A DNA stretch of 64,000 bases from Salegentibacter maritimus (GTDB lineage: Bacteria; Bacteroidota; Bacteroidia; Flavobacteriales; Flavobacteriaceae). The stretch lies in contig NZ_JAEHOK010000013.1 in assembly GCF_016236915.1 (NCBI RefSeq), positions 56,435 to 120,434 of the forward strand. Direction: 5' to 3'. Each line of letters begins with the position of its first letter. The first letter of the stretch is position 1. The notes beneath the pieces are model-generated. The model was not told where the DNA came from. It made no database searches and saw only the letters and a program-made list of their open reading frames with translations. A program made the translations under genes and the position numbers. This document shows, one piece after another, positions 1-8,921 of this stretch.

Positions 1-632
1 GTCTTCCAGAAGCAGATATCGTATTTCTGGCTGTTAAACCATATCACTGCGATGCTTTGTTTGAAGAAATTAGACCATTGGTAAACAATCAGCAAATTTT
101 TGTTTCACTAATGGCAGGTGTAACTATAGATAAAATACAGGAAGGTTTAGACGTTAAAAAAGTTGTGCGTTCTATGCCAAACCTTCCGGCCCAGGTGGGT
201 AAAGGAGTTACCTCGTTTACAGAAGCCGAAGAAGTATCCAGGGTAGAACTATTAATGGTAAGAAACTTACTGGATACTACAGGAGCATCAATTCACGTAC
301 AAACAGAAGAATTTATAGATGCTTCTACAGGTATTTCAGGAAGTGGACCAGCATATGTATTTTATTTTATGAACTCCATGTTAGAGGCGGCCTTAAAAAT
401 GGGCTTCTCTAAAAACGATTCTAAAGTATTGGTTAGCCAAACTTTTGAGGGTGCTGTAAAACTATTTAATGAATCAGATCTTTCCCCGAGTACATGGATG
501 GATCGTGTAGCCTCTAAAGGAGGGACAACCCGTGCCGCTTTAGATTCCATGGATGAAAATAATGTTGAAGAGCTTATTAAAGATGCCGCTTATGCTGCTT
601 TTGACAGAGCCGTTGAGTTAGGTAAAGAATAG
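1..632 (+). CDS. proC: Pyrroline-5-carboxylate reductase, 5' end outside the window
   Basis: This enzyme makes the last step of proline synthesis, reducing 1-pyrroline-5-carboxylate with NAD(P)H in the cytoplasm. The frame is open from base 3, where it reads LPEADIVFLAVKP, the end of the Rossmann-type cofactor domain, so the TTG at 57 is not the start. About 210 codons are present of a family length near 265. The dimerisation domain shows SGSGPAYVF and the family signature VASKGGTTRAAL near the C terminus. proB follows after 37 bases and proA after that, so this is a proline operon in the order C-B-A. Only the N-terminal nucleotide-binding glycine motif is missing because of the window edge. 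Confidence 0.96.
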   Translation, partial: LPEADIVFLAVKPYHCDALFEEIRPLVNNQQIFVSLMAGVTIDKIQEGLDVKKVVRSMPNLPAQVGKGVTSFTEAEEVSRVELLMVRNLLDTTGASIHVQTEEFIDASTGISGSGPAYVFYFMNSMLEAALKMGFSKNDSKVLVSQTFEGAVKLFNESDLSPSTWMDRVASKGGTTRAALDSMDENNVEELIKDAAYAAFDRAVELGKE

Positions 633-669
633 TTAATTTTAAATAGAAGTTTAAATATAACTTTATAAA

Positions 670-1440
670 ATGAAAAAAAAGAGAATTGTAGTTAAGGTCG
701 GAACAAATGTAATGACCAATAAAGATAACAGGATTTTAGGCCCCGTGCTAAAACATCTTGTAGAACAAATAGCTACTTTATATGAAGAAGATGTAATGGT
801 AGTTCTGGTTTCATCAGGATCGGCCATTGCCGGAAAAGAAGTTTTGGGTGATGTAAATATTGAAGATCCCTCTAAAAGAAGGCAGGTATTTTCGGCCGTG
901 GGCCAACCTCGTATGATGCGCCACTACTACAGCATTTTTCACGATTATGGAATGCGTTGCGCACAGGTACTTGCCACTAAAAGAGATTTTAGTCCGGGAA
1001 TTCATCGTGAAAACATGATTAACTGTTACGAATCTTTACTATCGGAAGGAATAATTCCTATTGCTAATGAAGATGATGCCGTCTCAGTAACCATGTCTAT
1101 GTTTTCTGATAATGATGAACTTGCAAGCCTGGTGGCCGAATTAATAGATGCAGATTCTTTAATTATCCTTAGTGATACAGACGGGCTTTACACCGGTCAC
1201 CCAGAGGATGATGATTCTGAAAAACTAAACAAGGTACAGGTAGATGAAAATGTTGAAAAATATGTTCAGGAATCTGGTAAAGGCGAAGGTGAAGGTCGCG
1301 GCGGTATGGAGTCTAAAATAAAGATTGCAAAAGGTACTGCCAATAAAAACATTACCACTTATATAGCCAATGGGAAACAAAGAAATGTGATTTTAGATAT
1401 CGTGGCCGGTAAGCCGGTAGGTACTAAATTCACCGCCTAA
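670..1440 (+). CDS. proB: Glutamate 5-kinase, short form without PUA domain
   Basis: The protein phosphorylates glutamate to gamma-glutamyl phosphate, the first and usually feedback-inhibited step of proline synthesis. The amino-acid-kinase fold is clear: KVGTNVMT at the start, VSSGSAIAGKE, PIANEDDAVS, FSDNDELASLVAELIDAD, LSDTDGLYTGHP and GGMESKIKIAKG. It is 256 residues long, whereas the Escherichia coli enzyme is about 367; the C-terminal PUA domain is absent and the protein stops just after the kinase fold. The ATG follows proC by 37 bases. The lack of PUA is common enough not to imply loss of activity, but oligomerisation or proline inhibition may differ (inference). Confidence 0.95.
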   Translation: MKKKRIVVKVGTNVMTNKDNRILGPVLKHLVEQIATLYEEDVMVVLVSSGSAIAGKEVLGDVNIEDPSKRRQVFSAVGQPRMMRHYYSIFHDYGMRCAQVLATKRDFSPGIHRENMINCYESLLSEGIIPIANEDDAVSVTMSMFSDNDELASLVAELIDADSLIILSDTDGLYTGHPEDDDSEKLNKVQVDENVEKYVQESGKGEGEGRGGMESKIKIAKGTANKNITTYIANGKQRNVILDIVAGKPVGTKFTA

Positions 1441-1568
1441 ACTAATTTAAAGAACTCTTTTAGCTGTAGCTGCAAAATCAATAGATTTCAGCTAGACTTA
1501 AAAAATGTCCTAATGTTCATATTTGAACAATAAATTGAAGTTTAATCAAACTAAAATATAACTAAGTA

Positions 1569-2768
1569 ATGAAATTAATAGATTCTAAAACCAAAAATAA
1601 CGTGCTGCAATCCATGATAAATATCCTGGATAAAAGACGTGAAGAAATAGTTGCCGAGAATAAAAAGGATCTCGATGCCTTTGGTAATGGAGACCAGGCA
1701 ATGTACGACAGGCTGGTTGTAAATAATGCCAAGGTAGATGATATGATTCGCTCTGTAAAAGAAGTAATGGAGCAGGAAGATCCTGTAGGCCAGGTTATAG
1801 AGCATAGAAAATTAGACACCGGTTTAGATATCACCAATAAAACTGCACCCTTCGGGACCATCATGATTATTTATGAATCTCGCCCTGATGTTACTATCGA
1901 AGCTGCAGTACTTGCGTTTAAAGCAAATAACAAGATTTATTTAAAAGGTGGTAAAGAGGCAAACCACTCTAATAAAATTCTTGAAGATTGCTGGCACGAG
2001 GCACTTTTAGAAAACAATTTGGAGAAAGACTGGATAGAGCTGTTACAAATGAACAGAACTGAAACACAGGATTTCCTTAAAAACCCACCGCAACATATAG
2101 ACCTTGTGGTACCAAGAGGTGGAGAAAAACTTATTGCTTTTGTTAAAGAACACTCTACCGGAGCTGTATTGGTAAGTGGGCGCGGAAACAACTTCCTTTA
2201 TGTATCTAAAAATGCCAATTTCGACACTGCAAAAAAAGTAATGTTGAACGCCAAAATAGATAAGATTTCAGGATGTAATGCCTTAGATAAGGTATTAATA
2301 GACAAAAACCTTCCTGATTTTGAAAAAAGAGTCCAAGAACTCTATGATATGTTCAAGGAAAATAAAGTTCATATTCAGGTAGATGATGCTATCGCTGAAA
2401 TCTTACCAAATGAAGAAAAGATAAGTTCAGAAGATACCTGGTACGAAGAATTTCTAGCCATGAGAATTGTTCTGGGTGCTATTGATGGAAATAACGCTGC
2501 CATTAACAAAATCAATAAATATTCAGGAGGACATTCTTCTGTGATTGTTACTGAAGATAAAAATGAAGCAGCCAATTTTATGGAACAGGTAGACAGTGCT
2601 GCCGTATACCATAATGCTTCTACTCGCTTCACCGATGGCGGTCAAATGGGAGTTGGAGCAGAGCTTGCTATTAGTACAGATAAACTTCACCACCGTGGGC
2701 CACTTGGTTTAAAACAATTGGTAACCAATAAATATTATGTGTTAGGTGAAGGCCATATTAGAGAATAA
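1569..2768 (+). CDS. proA: Gamma-glutamyl phosphate reductase
   Basis: This NADPH-dependent enzyme converts gamma-glutamyl phosphate to glutamate semialdehyde, which cyclises to the ProC substrate. The 399 residues have an aldehyde-dehydrogenase-like layout: the substrate/cofactor region with IMIIYESRPDVT, KGGKEANHSN and VVPRGGEKL, the catalytic Cys in KISGCNALDKVLI, and the C-terminal VYHNASTRFTDGGQMG and RGPLGLKQL motifs. It is the last gene of the proline operon. The 128-base gap after proB shows no clear terminator, so co-transcription is likely, and a strong terminator lies about 50 bases after the stop codon. Confidence 0.96.
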   Translation: MKLIDSKTKNNVLQSMINILDKRREEIVAENKKDLDAFGNGDQAMYDRLVVNNAKVDDMIRSVKEVMEQEDPVGQVIEHRKLDTGLDITNKTAPFGTIMIIYESRPDVTIEAAVLAFKANNKIYLKGGKEANHSNKILEDCWHEALLENNLEKDWIELLQMNRTETQDFLKNPPQHIDLVVPRGGEKLIAFVKEHSTGAVLVSGRGNNFLYVSKNANFDTAKKVMLNAKIDKISGCNALDKVLIDKNLPDFEKRVQELYDMFKENKVHIQVDDAIAEILPNEEKISSEDTWYEEFLAMRIVLGAIDGNNAAINKINKYSGGHSSVIVTEDKNEAANFMEQVDSAAVYHNASTRFTDGGQMGVGAELAISTDKLHHRGPLGLKQLVTNKYYVLGEGHIRE

Positions 2769-2815
2769 ATATTTCTAATTTCAAAACATTTGGGCCATAC
2801 CTGGCTTTTAATATA

Positions 2816-2852
2816 AAGACTGTCTTAACATAATTTAAGGCAGTCTTTTTTT
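2816..2852 (+). terminator. Intrinsic terminator of the pro operon
   Basis: AAGACTGTCTTAA pairs with TTAAGGCAGTCTT (13 positions, one G-U type pair) across a short loop and is followed directly by a T run. It sits 48 bases after the proA stop and before the next promoter region. Confidence 0.85.
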
Positions 2853-2926
2853 ATTGAACATTTCTTTTTTAATAAATGTAACTTTTACAGATTTAGTGAG
2901 TCTTATGAAAAAAGAAAAGTTTATAC

Positions 2927-4792
2927 ATGAAAAAAGCAATTTATACGCTGGCCTTTATTGGCACTCTCTACAGCTGTAAAACTACCCAAACCCCAAACCA
3001 GGATGAACCGGTAATTGCAAGCATAGATCTTGTAAATGTCGAAAACGATAAAGTTTCGGTAGAAATTAATCCCGATAAATTTACCACTGCAAACACTACT
3101 TTTTATATTCCCAAAACCGTACCCGGCACCTACTCTACCGATAACTACGGTAAATTCATTGAAAATTTTAAAGCCTTAGATTATAACGGCAATGAGCTGG
3201 AATTTGAAAAAGTAGACGATAATTCCTGGTTTGTTCCTAATGCCAAAGACTTAGATAAAGTAAGTTACCAGGTTAATGACACCTACGATATTCAAGGAGA
3301 AGAAGGAGTTTTCTCCCCATCGGGTACAAATATTGAAGCCGGTAAAAATTTTATGCTCAATCTTCACGGATTTGTAGGCTATTTTGAAAATGAAAAAGAA
3401 GAAGCATACCAATTACAAATAAAAAGACCACACAGCCTTATTCCCGGAACTGCTCTAAGTAAAACAGTGGCAGCTTCTACCAGTATGGAATTCAAAGAAG
3501 ACATCTTTTCCTTAAAAAGATACTTTGAGGTTATTGATAACCCAATTATGTATGCCACTCCCGATACTACAAGCTTTATGGTAGAAGGAATGGAAGTGCT
3601 TATTAATGTGTATTCGCCAAACAAAAAATACACTTCAAAAAGTATAAAACCCGGAATTGAAAAAATGATAAGTGCCCAAAAACAATTCCTGGGCGAGATA
3701 GATAATACCGGAAAATATGCCATCCTGCTATATCTTTCAGATAGCGAGACGCAAGATGCCCGTGGTTTTGGAGCTTTAGAGCACCATACCTCTACCGTGG
3801 TAGTACTTCCCGAGTCTATGCAACCGCAACAATTAGAGGAAACAATGACAGATGTGGTTTCTCACGAATTTTTTCACATATTAACCCCTCTTAATGTCCA
3901 CTCAAAAGAAGTACATTATTTTGATTATAATGATCCAAAAATGTCTCAACATCTATGGATGTATGAAGGAGTAACCGAATATTTTGCTAACCTGTTTCAA
4001 ATAAATCAGGGGCTTATAGATAAGCAGGATTTCTATGATAGGATATCAGATAAAATAAAAACTGCACAACAGTTTGACGATACAATGCCATTTACTGAAA
4101 TGAGCAAAAATATCCTTGAAGAACCTTATAAAGACAGTTATTACAATGTGTACCTAAAAGGCGCCTTAATTGGTATGGCCCTGGATATTCGTTTAAGGGA
4201 ACTAAGCGATGGCGATATGGGAATTCTAGACCTTATGAAAGCTCTTAGCAATAAATATGGTATGGATAAACCTTTTAACGACGAAGAACTTTTTAATGAC
4301 ATTGTAAGCCTTACTTATCCTGAAATAAGAACGTTTTTAGAAACTTATATTAGTGGATCTACCCCTATTCCCTACCAGGAATTTTTCGAGAAAGTAGGTT
4401 TAACAGAATCTGAAGCGCAGGTAAACACCGGCTATTTTATTAAAGGTCAAATTCCTTATATAGATGGTGACCCTGCCACTAAAGAGTTGTTTTTTAGAGA
4501 AAACATTGAATTTAATTCCTTTCTTAAAAAACTTGGAGTAAAAGGTGGAGATATTATTAAGTCTGTAAACGATGAGGAGTACAATATTCAAAATGTTTAC
4601 AATTTAATCATGACAGCTGAATCCTGGGAAGAAGGGGAAAAAGTAAATTTTGTAGTAGTACGAGATGGCGAAGAAGTTGAGCTTGGTACAACTGCTTCCC
4701 AACCAATAGATACTGAAACTACACTTACCGAAGAAGAATTATCAGAGAATAGTCAAGAAGTTAAACTTAGAAATGCTTGGTTAAAAGGTTAA
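2927..4792 (+). CDS. M61 family lipoprotein metallopeptidase with PDZ domain
   Basis: This is a zinc aminopeptidase of the glycyl-aminopeptidase (M61) family, probably anchored in the cell envelope. An N-terminal signal sequence ends in a lipobox (TLYSC, Cys about residue 17). A beta-rich N-terminal domain (about 30-200) precedes the catalytic domain with HEFFH at residues 313-317 and the third zinc ligand in WMYEGVTEY (344-352). A PDZ-like domain fills about 510-590 and includes GGDIIKSVNDEEY. The length of 621 residues suits the family. It is flanked by terminators on both sides and is therefore probably monocistronic. Natural substrates are unknown; the family prefers small residues such as Gly or Ala. 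Confidence 0.9.
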   Translation: MKKAIYTLAFIGTLYSCKTTQTPNQDEPVIASIDLVNVENDKVSVEINPDKFTTANTTFYIPKTVPGTYSTDNYGKFIENFKALDYNGNELEFEKVDDNSWFVPNAKDLDKVSYQVNDTYDIQGEEGVFSPSGTNIEAGKNFMLNLHGFVGYFENEKEEAYQLQIKRPHSLIPGTALSKTVAASTSMEFKEDIFSLKRYFEVIDNPIMYATPDTTSFMVEGMEVLINVYSPNKKYTSKSIKPGIEKMISAQKQFLGEIDNTGKYAILLYLSDSETQDARGFGALEHHTSTVVVLPESMQPQQLEETMTDVVSHEFFHILTPLNVHSKEVHYFDYNDPKMSQHLWMYEGVTEYFANLFQINQGLIDKQDFYDRISDKIKTAQQFDDTMPFTEMSKNILEEPYKDSYYNVYLKGALIGMALDIRLRELSDGDMGILDLMKALSNKYGMDKPFNDEELFNDIVSLTYPEIRTFLETYISGSTPIPYQEFFEKVGLTESEAQVNTGYFIKGQIPYIDGDPATKELFFRENIEFNSFLKKLGVKGGDIIKSVNDEEYNIQNVYNLIMTAESWEEGEKVNFVVVRDGEEVELGTTASQPIDTETTLTEEELSENSQEVKLRNAWLKG

Positions 4793-4816
4793 TAGATTTT
4801 AATGTAAGTATTCTGG

Positions 4817-4843
4817 GCGGCGGGAGATTCCCGCCGCTTTTTT
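4817..4843 (+). terminator. Intrinsic terminator after the M61 peptidase gene
   Basis: GCGGCGGGA and TCCCGCCGC form a perfect 9-bp GC-rich stem around the loop GAT, followed by six T residues. It lies 24 bases after the peptidase stop codon. Confidence 0.93.
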
Positions 4844-4904
4844 ATTTCCATAATCGGGTTATATCCTTTAAATTAGGGCGGCCAACTATCTTTAAAATTA
4901 ATTT

Positions 4905-6911
4905 ATGGAAATACCTATTTTACAGGACATTGTAATTATTCTTGGACTATCAATTTTGATAATTCTTTTATTTCAAAAAATAAAAGTGCCTTCTATTCTA
5001 GGCTTTCTTCTGGCAGGAATAATTGCAGGCCCCCATGCTTTTAACCTTATTAGTTCTTCGCATGAGGTAGAATTGCTTTCTGAAATAGGTATTATTTTTC
5101 TTTTGTTTGTTATTGGAATTGAGCTGTCTGTAAAAGAGCTCATTTCTATGAAAAACACGGTACTAATTGGGGGAGGACTCCAGGTTGGGGGTACCATTCT
5201 GTTTACTAGCCTAATTGCTTACTTTCTAGGTTTACCATTAAATTCGGCCATCTTTTTAGGGTTTTTATTCTCTTTAAGTAGTACGGCCATTGTTTTAAAG
5301 CTCATACAGGAACGGGGTGAAATTACCGCCCCTCACGGCAGGGTAGCTCTTGGGATTCTTATCTTCCAGGATATCATTGTGGTTCCCATGATGCTGCTAA
5401 CTCCTATTTTAGCAGGTGATGGCGGCGATATTGCAACTACCGTATTGTTTCTTATTCTTAAAATTTTGGGTGTTGGAGCGGTAATATTTTTATTGGCGCG
5501 CTATATTGTACCACGCATTTTTAGTATGGTGGTAAAAACAAAAAGTAAAGAACTTTTTATTTTAACTACAGTCGTTTTCTGTTTTGCAATTGCATGGCTT
5601 ACTTCTTCTGTTGGATTATCCCTGGCATTGGGTGCTTTTTTCGCCGGACTTATTATTTCGGAATCTGAATATAGCCACCAGGCAACCGTAAATGTATTGC
5701 CGTTTCGTGAAATATTTATTAGTTTCTTTTTTATCTCTGTAGGAACGCTGCTGAATTTAGAATTTTTCATTCAAAACATTTTGATAATCCTGGCCCTTGT
5801 TATTGGCGTTGTTTTACTAAAAATGCTGGTTGTAGGTGCTACCGTTCTATTACTAAAATACCCTCCCAGAACCATCTTTTTAAGTTTGTTTAGTCTTTTC
5901 CAGGTTGGGGAATTTTCCTTATTGCTCTCGGGAGTAGGCCTGGACAATAATATTATTCCAGATAGTATTTACCAGTACTTCCTGGCAATCTCTATTATTA
6001 CCATGGGCCTTACCCCCTTTCTTATTGATGCCGCACCAAAAATCACCTACGCTATTTTAAAGGCCAGGGTTCCTTCTACGGTAAGGCATAGATTAGAAAG
6101 ATTTAATAAACAAAAATCTGCGGAAGAAAATACTACTGAACCAAAGAAATTAGAAGACCACCTAATTATTATCGGCTACGGAATAAATGGTGAAAACATT
6201 GCAAAAGCAGCCAGAAATGCCGAAATACCTTATGTTGTTCTAGATACCGATCCCGTAACTTTTAAAAAGGCAAAAAATAACAACGAACCCGTTATTTTTG
6301 GAGATGCAACCAATTCGCTTATCCTAAAACACCTTCACGTACAGGAAGCACGGGTGGTGGTAATTGCCATTTCGGACCCGGGAGCGACTAAAAAAATTAT
6401 AAATAATGTTCGGTTATTTACTAAAACAGCTTTTATAATTGTAAGAACCCGCTATGTAAGGGAGATTGAAGAAAATATTAAACTGGGAGCAGACGAGGTA
6501 ATTCCAGAGGAATTCGAAACATCTATAGAAATCTTTACCCGGGTGCTAAAACAATATCTGGTTCCCTATAACGAAATAATGGATTTTACAGCTAATATCA
6601 GGTCATCAGATTACGAAATGCTTACTTCTGTAAAAGGAAGACCACATAAGCCTTCGCTACAACACCTTCATATCCCAAATCGGGAAATTGTAACCTTAAG
6701 CGTTCAACAAAACAACAGGGAAATTGTAGGTAAAAGCATTGAAAGTTCAGGAATTGGTAAAAACTTCAGGGTTACCGTATTGGCCATTAAAAGAGACACC
6801 CAATATATTACCGAAGTACTTCCCGACACTAAGATAAAACAAGGAGACTTACTTTATATTTTTGGGAATCCAATAAACATAAGCAGGTTAAACGAAAAGC
6901 TTTCTTATTAA
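4905..6911 (+). CDS. CPA2-family cation/proton antiporter with RCK (TrkA-N/TrkA-C) module
   Basis: The first 385 or so residues are a Na+/H+-exchanger-type membrane domain with about 12 hydrophobic segments, including GFLLAGIIAGPHAF and LALGAFFAGLIISES, as in KefB/KefC and related CPA2 transporters. A cytoplasmic TrkA-N (RCK) Rossmann domain follows from about residue 417 (HLIIIGYGINGENIAKAA, then VVLDTDP), and a TrkA-C domain occupies about 585-668. It probably moves K+ or Na+ against protons at the inner membrane, gated by a nucleotide on the RCK domain. The 668-residue length fits the Bacteroidota members. The glutathione control seen in KefC is not indicated by anything here. Confidence 0.9.
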   Translation: MEIPILQDIVIILGLSILIILLFQKIKVPSILGFLLAGIIAGPHAFNLISSSHEVELLSEIGIIFLLFVIGIELSVKELISMKNTVLIGGGLQVGGTILFTSLIAYFLGLPLNSAIFLGFLFSLSSTAIVLKLIQERGEITAPHGRVALGILIFQDIIVVPMMLLTPILAGDGGDIATTVLFLILKILGVGAVIFLLARYIVPRIFSMVVKTKSKELFILTTVVFCFAIAWLTSSVGLSLALGAFFAGLIISESEYSHQATVNVLPFREIFISFFFISVGTLLNLEFFIQNILIILALVIGVVLLKMLVVGATVLLLKYPPRTIFLSLFSLFQVGEFSLLLSGVGLDNNIIPDSIYQYFLAISIITMGLTPFLIDAAPKITYAILKARVPSTVRHRLERFNKQKSAEENTTEPKKLEDHLIIIGYGINGENIAKAARNAEIPYVVLDTDPVTFKKAKNNNEPVIFGDATNSLILKHLHVQEARVVVIAISDPGATKKIINNVRLFTKTAFIIVRTRYVREIEENIKLGADEVIPEEFETSIEIFTRVLKQYLVPYNEIMDFTANIRSSDYEMLTSVKGRPHKPSLQHLHIPNREIVTLSVQQNNREIVGKSIESSGIGKNFRVTVLAIKRDTQYITEVLPDTKIKQGDLLYIFGNPINISRLNEKLSY

Positions 6912-6929
6912 ATACACTAAAGTAAACTA

Positions 6930-6993
6930 CCTCGGAGCAAGCCCACGAGGCACTCGTTGGAAACAAATTTTTAATTTCAAGGCAAACCTCGAG
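6930..6993. repeat. Degenerate GC-rich hairpin segment after the antiporter
   Basis: CCTCG (6930-6934) and CGAGG (6946-6950) form a small stem, and a second CCTCGAG word lies at 6987-6993. The segment is GC-richer than the rest of the 289-base gap and could be a decayed intergenic repeat. No T run follows, so it is not called a terminator. No coding potential is seen. Confidence 0.35.
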
Positions 6994-7136
6994 TTATTAC
7001 ACCCTTTGGCGGTGCCAATAAAAGGCTTGTAAATTATTTATAATAAGCACAAATTAGACGTTTTAAAACTTAATACCAAATAGCAACAAAAAGCTTTCTT
7101 AAATATTAGCAAAAAACACGTATGTGTTCCTGAACC

Positions 7137-7194
7137 TATTGGTGTTATAATTTTAAATAAATATCTTTAATAATTAGATAACTTAACACCAATA
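7137..7194 (+). promoter_or_regulatory. Perfect 11-bp inverted repeat just upstream of the ABC1/UbiB gene
   Basis: TATTGGTGTTA at 7137-7147 is the exact reverse complement of TAACACCAATA at 7184-7194, with 36 AT-rich bases between. The second arm ends six bases before the ATG at 7201. A further palindrome, AACAC-GTAT-GTGTT, lies at 7115-7128. The arrangement could be an operator pair or a 5'-untranslated hairpin that hides the start codon; which one cannot be decided here. Confidence 0.5.
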
Positions 7195-7200
7195 AACTAT

Positions 7201-8865
7201 ATGTCTGTACTCCCCGATCATCTTTTACGCTATCAGAAATTTATAGGCTTTATGCTTAAATACTGGAATAGCGATTTGTTTGGAAATGCTGCTTCTAAGG
7301 CGATGGAAGGGAATACAGCAAATTCTGAAAACAGCTACGAGCAAACGCCCAACGAGCTGGTAGAAGACCTAAAAAATATGGGGCCTACCTATATAAAAAT
7401 GGGGCAATTGCTTTCTACCCGCCCCGATCTTTTACCCGATGATTACTTAAAAGCTTTGGCCACTTTACAGGACGATGTCCCTGCCATTCCTTATAACGAG
7501 GTTCAACAAATTGTTGAAGAAGAAATAGGGACCAAAATTTCAAAAGCATTTAAAAGTTTTGAAGAAAAACCACTGGCAAGCGCATCTATTGGGCAGGTAC
7601 ATAAAGCTAGTTTAAGATCGGGAAAACCGGTAGCGGTTAAGATACAACGCCCGGGAATAAAAAAGCAATTCCTGTTAGACCTTGATACCTTAAAAGAATT
7701 GGCCGAACTGGCCGTTAAACACAGTACCACCGCGAAAAAATATGCTTTCGACGATGTTTTAGCTGAATTGAGACGAATTTTATTGCAGGAGCTGGATTAC
7801 AACAGGGAAGCGCAAAACCTAATTACCTTGGGTGAAAATTTAAAAAGCTTTAAAGATCTAATCGTTCCTCAACCTATTCAGGATTATTCTTCGGGTAAGG
7901 TGCTTACTATGGAATATATTGAAGGACAAAAAATAACTTCTATTTCGCCGCTTAAACAAATTGAAGTAGACTATGCTCCTTTGGTAGATCAATTGGTGAA
8001 TGCCTATTTAAAGCAGGTTATCAATGATGGATTTGTACACGCCGATCCACATCCCGGTAATATTCAATTTACAAAAGACGATAAAATTGCACTTATAGAT
8101 TTAGGCATGGTGGCCAGGTTTAGCCCTGCCATGAAAAATTATATTTTAGAACTTTTATTGGCTATTAGCAGCAATAATGGCGAAGAAACGGCCAGGATAC
8201 TCCTAAACATGAGTGAGGTAACCGAGAATGCTAATCTAAAATATTTTAAAAAGACCATTAGCGATATTATTATGGCCAGTGAGCATAGTACAGCAAAAGA
8301 TATGCAAACCGGCCGTTTGCTAATACAATTAAATCGACTCGCTGCTGAAAACGGGATTCACCTCCCGGTTGAAGTTAATATTCTTGGTAAAATTCTTTTG
8401 AATATGGATCAGATTATTGCGGTATTAGACCCCGATTTTGATCTTAGGGATGCCATTAAAAGACACGCCAATAAAATAATGCGAGATAAAATGTATGAAG
8501 AGTTGAAACCTGAAAATTTCTTTTCTTCGGTATTGGCTTCCAAGAAGTTTATAGAATATTTGCCCGATAGATTAAACACCATTTCAAAGAATCTTTCAGA
8601 GAATGAATTCAGTATTAAAATAGATGCTTTTGACGAGAAACGGGTTACCGATGGTTTCCAAAAGGTTGCCAACCGTATCACCCTGGGATTAATTATAGCC
8701 GCTATGATTATTGGAGCCGCCATGTTAATGCAGGTGCCCTCAGATTTTATGATATTAGGATATCCGGGACTGGCCATGATTTTCTTTCTATTGGCCGCTA
8801 TTGGCGGAATTATTCTAAGCTATATTATCGTTTTTAGAGATGAAAACCTTAATAATAAAGATTGA
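7201..8865 (+). CDS. ABC1/AarF/UbiB family protein-kinase-like ATPase, membrane anchored
   Basis: Members of this atypical kinase family bind ATP and support quinone synthesis or lipid handling; UbiB is the best known. The family KxGQ motif is KMGQ at 66-69, the Ala-rich loop is ASIGQVHKA (128-136), the ATP Lys is in VAVKIQRPG (about Lys147), the catalytic HADPHPGN is at 280-287 and the metal-binding DLG at 300-302. Two hydrophobic helices at about 485-545 anchor the C terminus in the membrane. Length 554 is normal. Bacteroidota use menaquinone, so an exact UbiB role is not assumed. It appears monocistronic, with an inverted repeat directly in front of the ATG. Confidence 0.88.
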   Translation: MSVLPDHLLRYQKFIGFMLKYWNSDLFGNAASKAMEGNTANSENSYEQTPNELVEDLKNMGPTYIKMGQLLSTRPDLLPDDYLKALATLQDDVPAIPYNEVQQIVEEEIGTKISKAFKSFEEKPLASASIGQVHKASLRSGKPVAVKIQRPGIKKQFLLDLDTLKELAELAVKHSTTAKKYAFDDVLAELRRILLQELDYNREAQNLITLGENLKSFKDLIVPQPIQDYSSGKVLTMEYIEGQKITSISPLKQIEVDYAPLVDQLVNAYLKQVINDGFVHADPHPGNIQFTKDDKIALIDLGMVARFSPAMKNYILELLLAISSNNGEETARILLNMSEVTENANLKYFKKTISDIIMASEHSTAKDMQTGRLLIQLNRLAAENGIHLPVEVNILGKILLNMDQIIAVLDPDFDLRDAIKRHANKIMRDKMYEELKPENFFSSVLASKKFIEYLPDRLNTISKNLSENEFSIKIDAFDEKRVTDGFQKVANRITLGLIIAAMIIGAAMLMQVPSDFMILGYPGLAMIFFLLAAIGGIILSYIIVFRDENLNNKD

Positions 8866-8921
8866 GGTATTTGGGTAATTGTGCTTTTCAGTGTATTTTT
8901 CGATTCTAAAAATTAGAGCAC

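Noticed and set aside
6912..7200. Terminator or tRNA-like fold after the antiporter gene
   Set aside because: The hairpins are short and lack a T run, and no cloverleaf or anticodon arm can be drawn.
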